Shown here in pieces: positions 61,049-64,000 of a stretch of DNA of 64,000 bases (within the stretch, counting starts at the first letter, position 1; each line of letters begins with the position of its first letter). A program made the position numbers and the translations under genes. Source of the stretch: Pseudovibrio sp. JCM 19062 (GTDB lineage: Bacteria; Pseudomonadota; Alphaproteobacteria; Rhizobiales; Stappiaceae); assembly GCA_001310715.1 (NCBI GenBank), contig BAXV01000002.1:91999-155998 (forward strand). Reading direction: 5' to 3'. Below the pieces are notes generated by a model. That model saw only the letters and a list, made by a program, of their open reading frames with translations, was not told the DNA's origin and made no database searches.

Positions 61049-62081
61049 TTACTGAAGCGGGCGAGATTCGCAGCTATTAGTTGGCGGTGCGCTGTTCACA
61101 CAGCCGTCCCCAGCCTGCCCAATCTCTATGAGGGCTTTTTCTGAAGCTCTGTGAATACCTACCAAGTTCGCAAAACCGTGCCCGAGGTGCTCAAAGCACA
61201 TGTAATCCACGCAGCAGCCAGCGCGAACCAACTTGTTTGCATAAGCCTCGCCTTCATCATGAAGCACATCAAAACCAGCCGTTGCAATCAAAGCTGGAGC
61301 GATGTGTTCGGATATCTCACCAAGATAAGGTGAAACCTGAGGATCGTGGCTGGCATCCTGTCTGCCTTGCAAATAATGCCTCCGGAAGACCGCGCGATCG
61401 CTGTTATCGAGAAAGAAGCCTTCGCCAAATGCAAGGTGGGAAGGCCGCTTTGTTGCTTGGTCTGTACCCGGGTACAAGAGAAGCTGAGCGGCAGGTGCGG
61501 CATTTGATGCTGTTGTCTGTGCCAAGACTGCTGCCAGATTTCCACCCGCGCTATCCCCTCCAACAGCCACTTCAGAGGGTTTTACTCCAAAGTCATCTGC
61601 GTGTTTTTGGACCCAGCGAAATGCGTCAATGGCATCCATAAGGCCAGCAGGAAGGGGTGTTCAGGCGCAAGTCTGTAATCTACCGATACGATCTGTGTAT
61701 TGGCTTCGCGGCATAGCAATCGGCAAACATCATCGTGTGTATCTAGGTCACCAAAAATATAGCCTCCGCCATGAAAGTAGACGGTCAGTCCTCGAGAGGG
61801 TTTCTTTCCTGATGGGGTATAGTGCCGTGCCTTCAACGCTCTGCCTCCAGATCGATAGAAAGATCGCGCACTTGGCCAACTTGGTAACCCGCTCGGAGCG
61901 GAAGCAGCTGGCTGCGCATTTCGCGCCGTAACTGCTCGGGTTCAACGTTCCCCATGTCTACCTTCTTGCGTGCCTGAGCTCTCAAGATCACGCGCAGCAG
62001 AGGGGAAAGACGATAGCCCTTTAGGTTTTTCGGGCCCCCAAGTAATGATTGAGGTACCAGCGAAATCACCGCATCAAGCAC
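61049..62081 (-). CDS. Alpha/beta hydrolase, hormone-sensitive-lipase family, frame breaks
   Basis: This esterase has the HSL family motifs: oxyanion loop YFHGGGYIFGD, nucleophile elbow VGGDSAGGNLAAV, Asp in AGFDVLHDEGEAYA and catalytic His in FEHLGHGFANL. The N-terminal cap begins MLDAVISLVPQSLLGG. Frames change near 61835 and 61640. Joined length is about 344 residues. In Baeyer-Villiger gene clusters such esterases hydrolyse the ester or lactone product. It starts about 30 bases after the monooxygenase stop, so the two are co-transcribed. Confidence 0.83.
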
Positions 62082-62111
62082 GTACTATAGTTCGCAAAGA
62101 CATCTCGATAC

Positions 62112-63593
62112 TCACCGTGTTTCAACGAGGCTTACCTGTGCAGGAGTATCTCGCAGATGGTATTCTTTCCTCCGGATTTTGGAGGCTCTCATGCGGTAGC
62201 TAAAAGTAAAGCTGGGCCACAGGCTAGAGTTTTGACCAGAATTATCAAGGTACCAGCTATCACATCCCCCCGACGTCCAGACGGTTCCTTTAGACCGGCG
62301 TTTAATCCAACGGGTAAAACGATCCTGCGCTTTTTGTGTAGGCTCAATAATCGGTTTCTTTTTGCGGCTCGCATACAGGATACCACTGATTGCATGCTCT
62401 GCCTGTGCTTCCAGAATATAAACACCAGAGGTATGCCCTAGAGCCGTGTTGGGGCCATGCAGCAGAAAGAAGTTGGGAAAGCCAACTATTGATGTGCCGA
62501 CAAGCGATTTTGGATTGTCCCCCCATACTTCAGAGAGGGTTTGACCGTTCTTGCCATAGATAAACTTGGCAAACGGCAGGTCCTTTGCTTGAAAGCCGGT
62601 CCCTAAGATGATTGCATCAACCTCGCGGCGACGCCCGTCACTATCAACGACTGCATTCTTTTCGATTGAGGCGATGCCAGAGGTCACAACCTCAACATTG
62701 TCTTGCGTAAGTGCGGGATACCAGACGTTAGATAAAAGGACACGCTTGCAGCCAATCCGGTAGTCAGGCGTGAGCTTTGCACGCAAAACAGGATCCTGAA
62801 TACTCGCTTCCAAATGCTTGCGGGCTTGACGCTCTGCTCGTTCCATCAGTTTTGGGAAAAGGAAGCCAAGTACATTTACTTCTCTGGTGAGATACAAACG
62901 TAGGCGTTCTGCCTGCATTCTCCATTTTGTGGATGCATAACGGCTGCGTTTCTTCTGGGGAATTGGGTTGTCATCTCGCGGCAGGATCCATGGCGGTGTT
63001 CGTTGAAACACCGACATCTGTTTAACATCCGGCTGAATTTCCGGAACAAATTGAATAGCCGAAGCGCCTGTTCCAATAACAGCAACGCGCTTATCTTTAT
63101 GGCAAAAACCTTGAGACCAATTTGCAGAGTGAACAACCTCACCCTCAAAGGTATCCAGACCAGTAATGTTTGGGATTGCCGGATCACTCAGATTACCAAA
63201 TGCGCCAACCACGAATTTCGCGAAGTAGACCCTTTCGGCAGTGGTGACTTCCCACTCGCCCTCCTGTTCTAACCAACGGAGTTTGCGAACATCTTCGTTC
63301 ATCCGAATTTTGGGTAGCAGGCCCCATCTTTTTGCACTGTCGCGCAGATACTCAAGAATTTCTCCCTGACGAGAGTAGTCGCGGGTCCAGTGTGGGTTGA
63401 GGTCATACGAGAACGAATACAGATGTGATTGCACATCGCAACCGGCGCCGGGATAGACGTTATCTCGCCAGACCCCACCGACATCATCCGCCCGCTCCAG
63501 TATATGAAAGTCTGTTTCACCTTCATCCAGAAGCTTCTTTGCGGTCGCCAAGCCGCCAAACCCAGATCCGATAATGATGATTTTCGCTTTCAT
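62112..63593 (-). CDS. Baeyer-Villiger-type flavin monooxygenase
   Basis: This flavoenzyme inserts oxygen next to a ketone to give an ester or lactone, using FAD and NADPH. Motifs are IIIGSGFGGLATAKKLL (residues 5-21) for FAD, the BVMO fingerprint F-x-G-x3-H-x3-W at 149-159 (FEGEVVHSANW), and VIGTGASAIQF (172-182) for NADPH. The frame is intact and the protein is about 493 residues long, typical of type I BVMOs. The ATG at 63593 has AGGGA nine bases before it. It is first of a five-gene run on the minus strand. The exact ketone cannot be told. Confidence 0.9.
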   Translation of the reverse strand: MKAKIIIIGSGFGGLATAKKLLDEGETDFHILERADDVGGVWRDNVYPGAGCDVQSHLYSFSYDLNPHWTRDYSRQGEILEYLRDSAKRWGLLPKIRMNEDVRKLRWLEQEGEWEVTTAERVYFAKFVVGAFGNLSDPAIPNITGLDTFEGEVVHSANWSQGFCHKDKRVAVIGTGASAIQFVPEIQPDVKQMSVFQRTPPWILPRDDNPIPQKKRSRYASTKWRMQAERLRLYLTREVNVLGFLFPKLMERAERQARKHLEASIQDPVLRAKLTPDYRIGCKRVLLSNVWYPALTQDNVEVVTSGIASIEKNAVVDSDGRRREVDAIILGTGFQAKDLPFAKFIYGKNGQTLSEVWGDNPKSLVGTSIVGFPNFFLLHGPNTALGHTSGVYILEAQAEHAISGILYASRKKKPIIEPTQKAQDRFTRWIKRRSKGTVWTSGGCDSWYLDNSGQNSSLWPSFTFSYRMRASKIRRKEYHLRDTPAQVSLVETR

Positions 63594-63768
63594 ACCGTCA
63601 TTCCCTGCAGCCCCAAACTCACCACTCCCAACCGTCAGCCTGTTCAAATCATGGCCCTCCGGCGAGTACTAATACGGATGATTAGAGCTTGAACTCGAAC
63701 AGGGCGAGGTTCGAGAAATACCTTTTGAGGTCAATTTAGGACTGTGAAAGAAGCGAGAGGAGGACTTC
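63594..63768. other. Promoter gap of the monooxygenase cluster
   Basis: Upstream region of the five-gene cluster, ending in the left end of the IS3 remnant. No confirmed promoter motif. Confidence 0.4.
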
Positions 63769-63918
63769 ATGGGGCAAACGCATTATACGGAAGAGTTTAA
63801 ACGCGAAGCAGTGCACCTGCCCTTGACGAGGCACCCTAAGTGTCACCCTGACAAACGTGTTGTGCTTGTATGTCAGGCGAGACCGAGGATTTGCTCAGTC
63901 TTCCGCAAGAGCAAATAG
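63769..63918 (+). mobile_element. IS3-family OrfA remnant
   Basis: MGQTHYTEEFKREAV is the conserved N-terminus of IS3-type OrfA, with AGGAGG seven bases before the ATG. Similarity ends at about codon 18, where unrelated sequence follows to a stop at 63918. No inverted repeat or OrfB accompanies it in the window. Confidence 0.75.
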
Positions 63919-64000
63919 GCAGGTGAGATTCATTGGAAGCTCCCCTGCCCTGTTCATTCCATTACCAATGCCACAGTGTGCCATCTTCGAGCCTGTTTAC

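Noticed and set aside
63822..64000. Continuation of the IS3 OrfA or a tRNA-like end structure at the right edge.
   Set aside because: Similarity stops at about codon 18 and no cloverleaf or inverted end could be formed from the remaining bases.

Overview
The window looks like chromosome from a marine alphaproteobacterium, most likely Pseudovibrio or a close relative (Stappiaceae/Hyphomicrobiales). That placement is inferred from protein character and gene content: an Irr-type iron box, an APS-reductase-type cysH with cysI, cysG, DUF2849 and DUF934 neighbours, PleD-like signalling, a LuxR solo, and many ABC and TRAP uptake systems. Coding GC is moderate. No rRNA, tRNA or CRISPR was found.

Layout. 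1-5 kb: tail of a sensor kinase, a PLP-dependent dehydratase, an Fe(III) ABC transporter (fbpAB) behind a probable Irr box, and a LysE exporter. 5.5-8 kb: a YrbL-like kinase-fold protein and 3-oxoacid CoA-transferase (scoAB). 8-14 kb: a putrescine importer (potFGHI) divergent from a gamma-glutamylputrescine synthetase. 14.8-20.3 kb: a two-receiver diguanylate cyclase, an SDR plus aldehyde dehydrogenase pair and an ABC exporter. 20.6-25.3 kb: assimilatory sulfate reduction (cysG, DUF2849, cysI, cysH, DUF934). 25.8-31 kb: LysR, a DUF1127-like microprotein, a MazG-like protein, a LuxR solo behind a palindrome, an IS3 scrap and a thiolase. 31-38.4 kb: envelope glycosyltransferases, a Sel1-repeat protein, a VOC protein, a flavoprotein and a lipoprotein. 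38.5 kb: a probable small RNA with anti-Shine-Dalgarno loops. 39.2-45.1 kb: a Liv-type ABC operon with an embedded BASS transporter. 45.5-53.8 kb: cold-shock protein, TetR, a lone TRAP binding protein, a NIT-type chemoreceptor, a phosphatase-like protein, a second flavoprotein and a polar amino acid binding protein. 53.9-54.6 kb: an internally deleted IS5-family element. 54.7-63.6 kb: an AraC regulator and a catabolic cluster (Baeyer-Villiger monooxygenase, esterase, Mpo1-like membrane protein, two old yellow enzymes). 63.8 kb: another IS3 scrap.

The most striking general property is that about half of the large genes are broken by one or more single-base frame changes. Many lie in runs of one base, and almost every broken gene is otherwise full length and well conserved. 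This points to sequencing or assembly error rather than decay. I therefore report such genes as one CDS across the break and say where the frame changes; break positions are approximate, read from where the protein family sequence switches frame.

How the genes work together: the window is mostly nutrient capture (iron, putrescine, amino or organic acids, sulfate) and carbon breakdown (ketone bodies, thiolysis, aldehydes, and probably cyclic or branched ketones through the terminal cluster). The most interesting items are the anti-SD small RNA, the ketone-degradation cluster between insertion-sequence remnants, the BASS/Liv hybrid operon and the palindrome in front of the LuxR solo.
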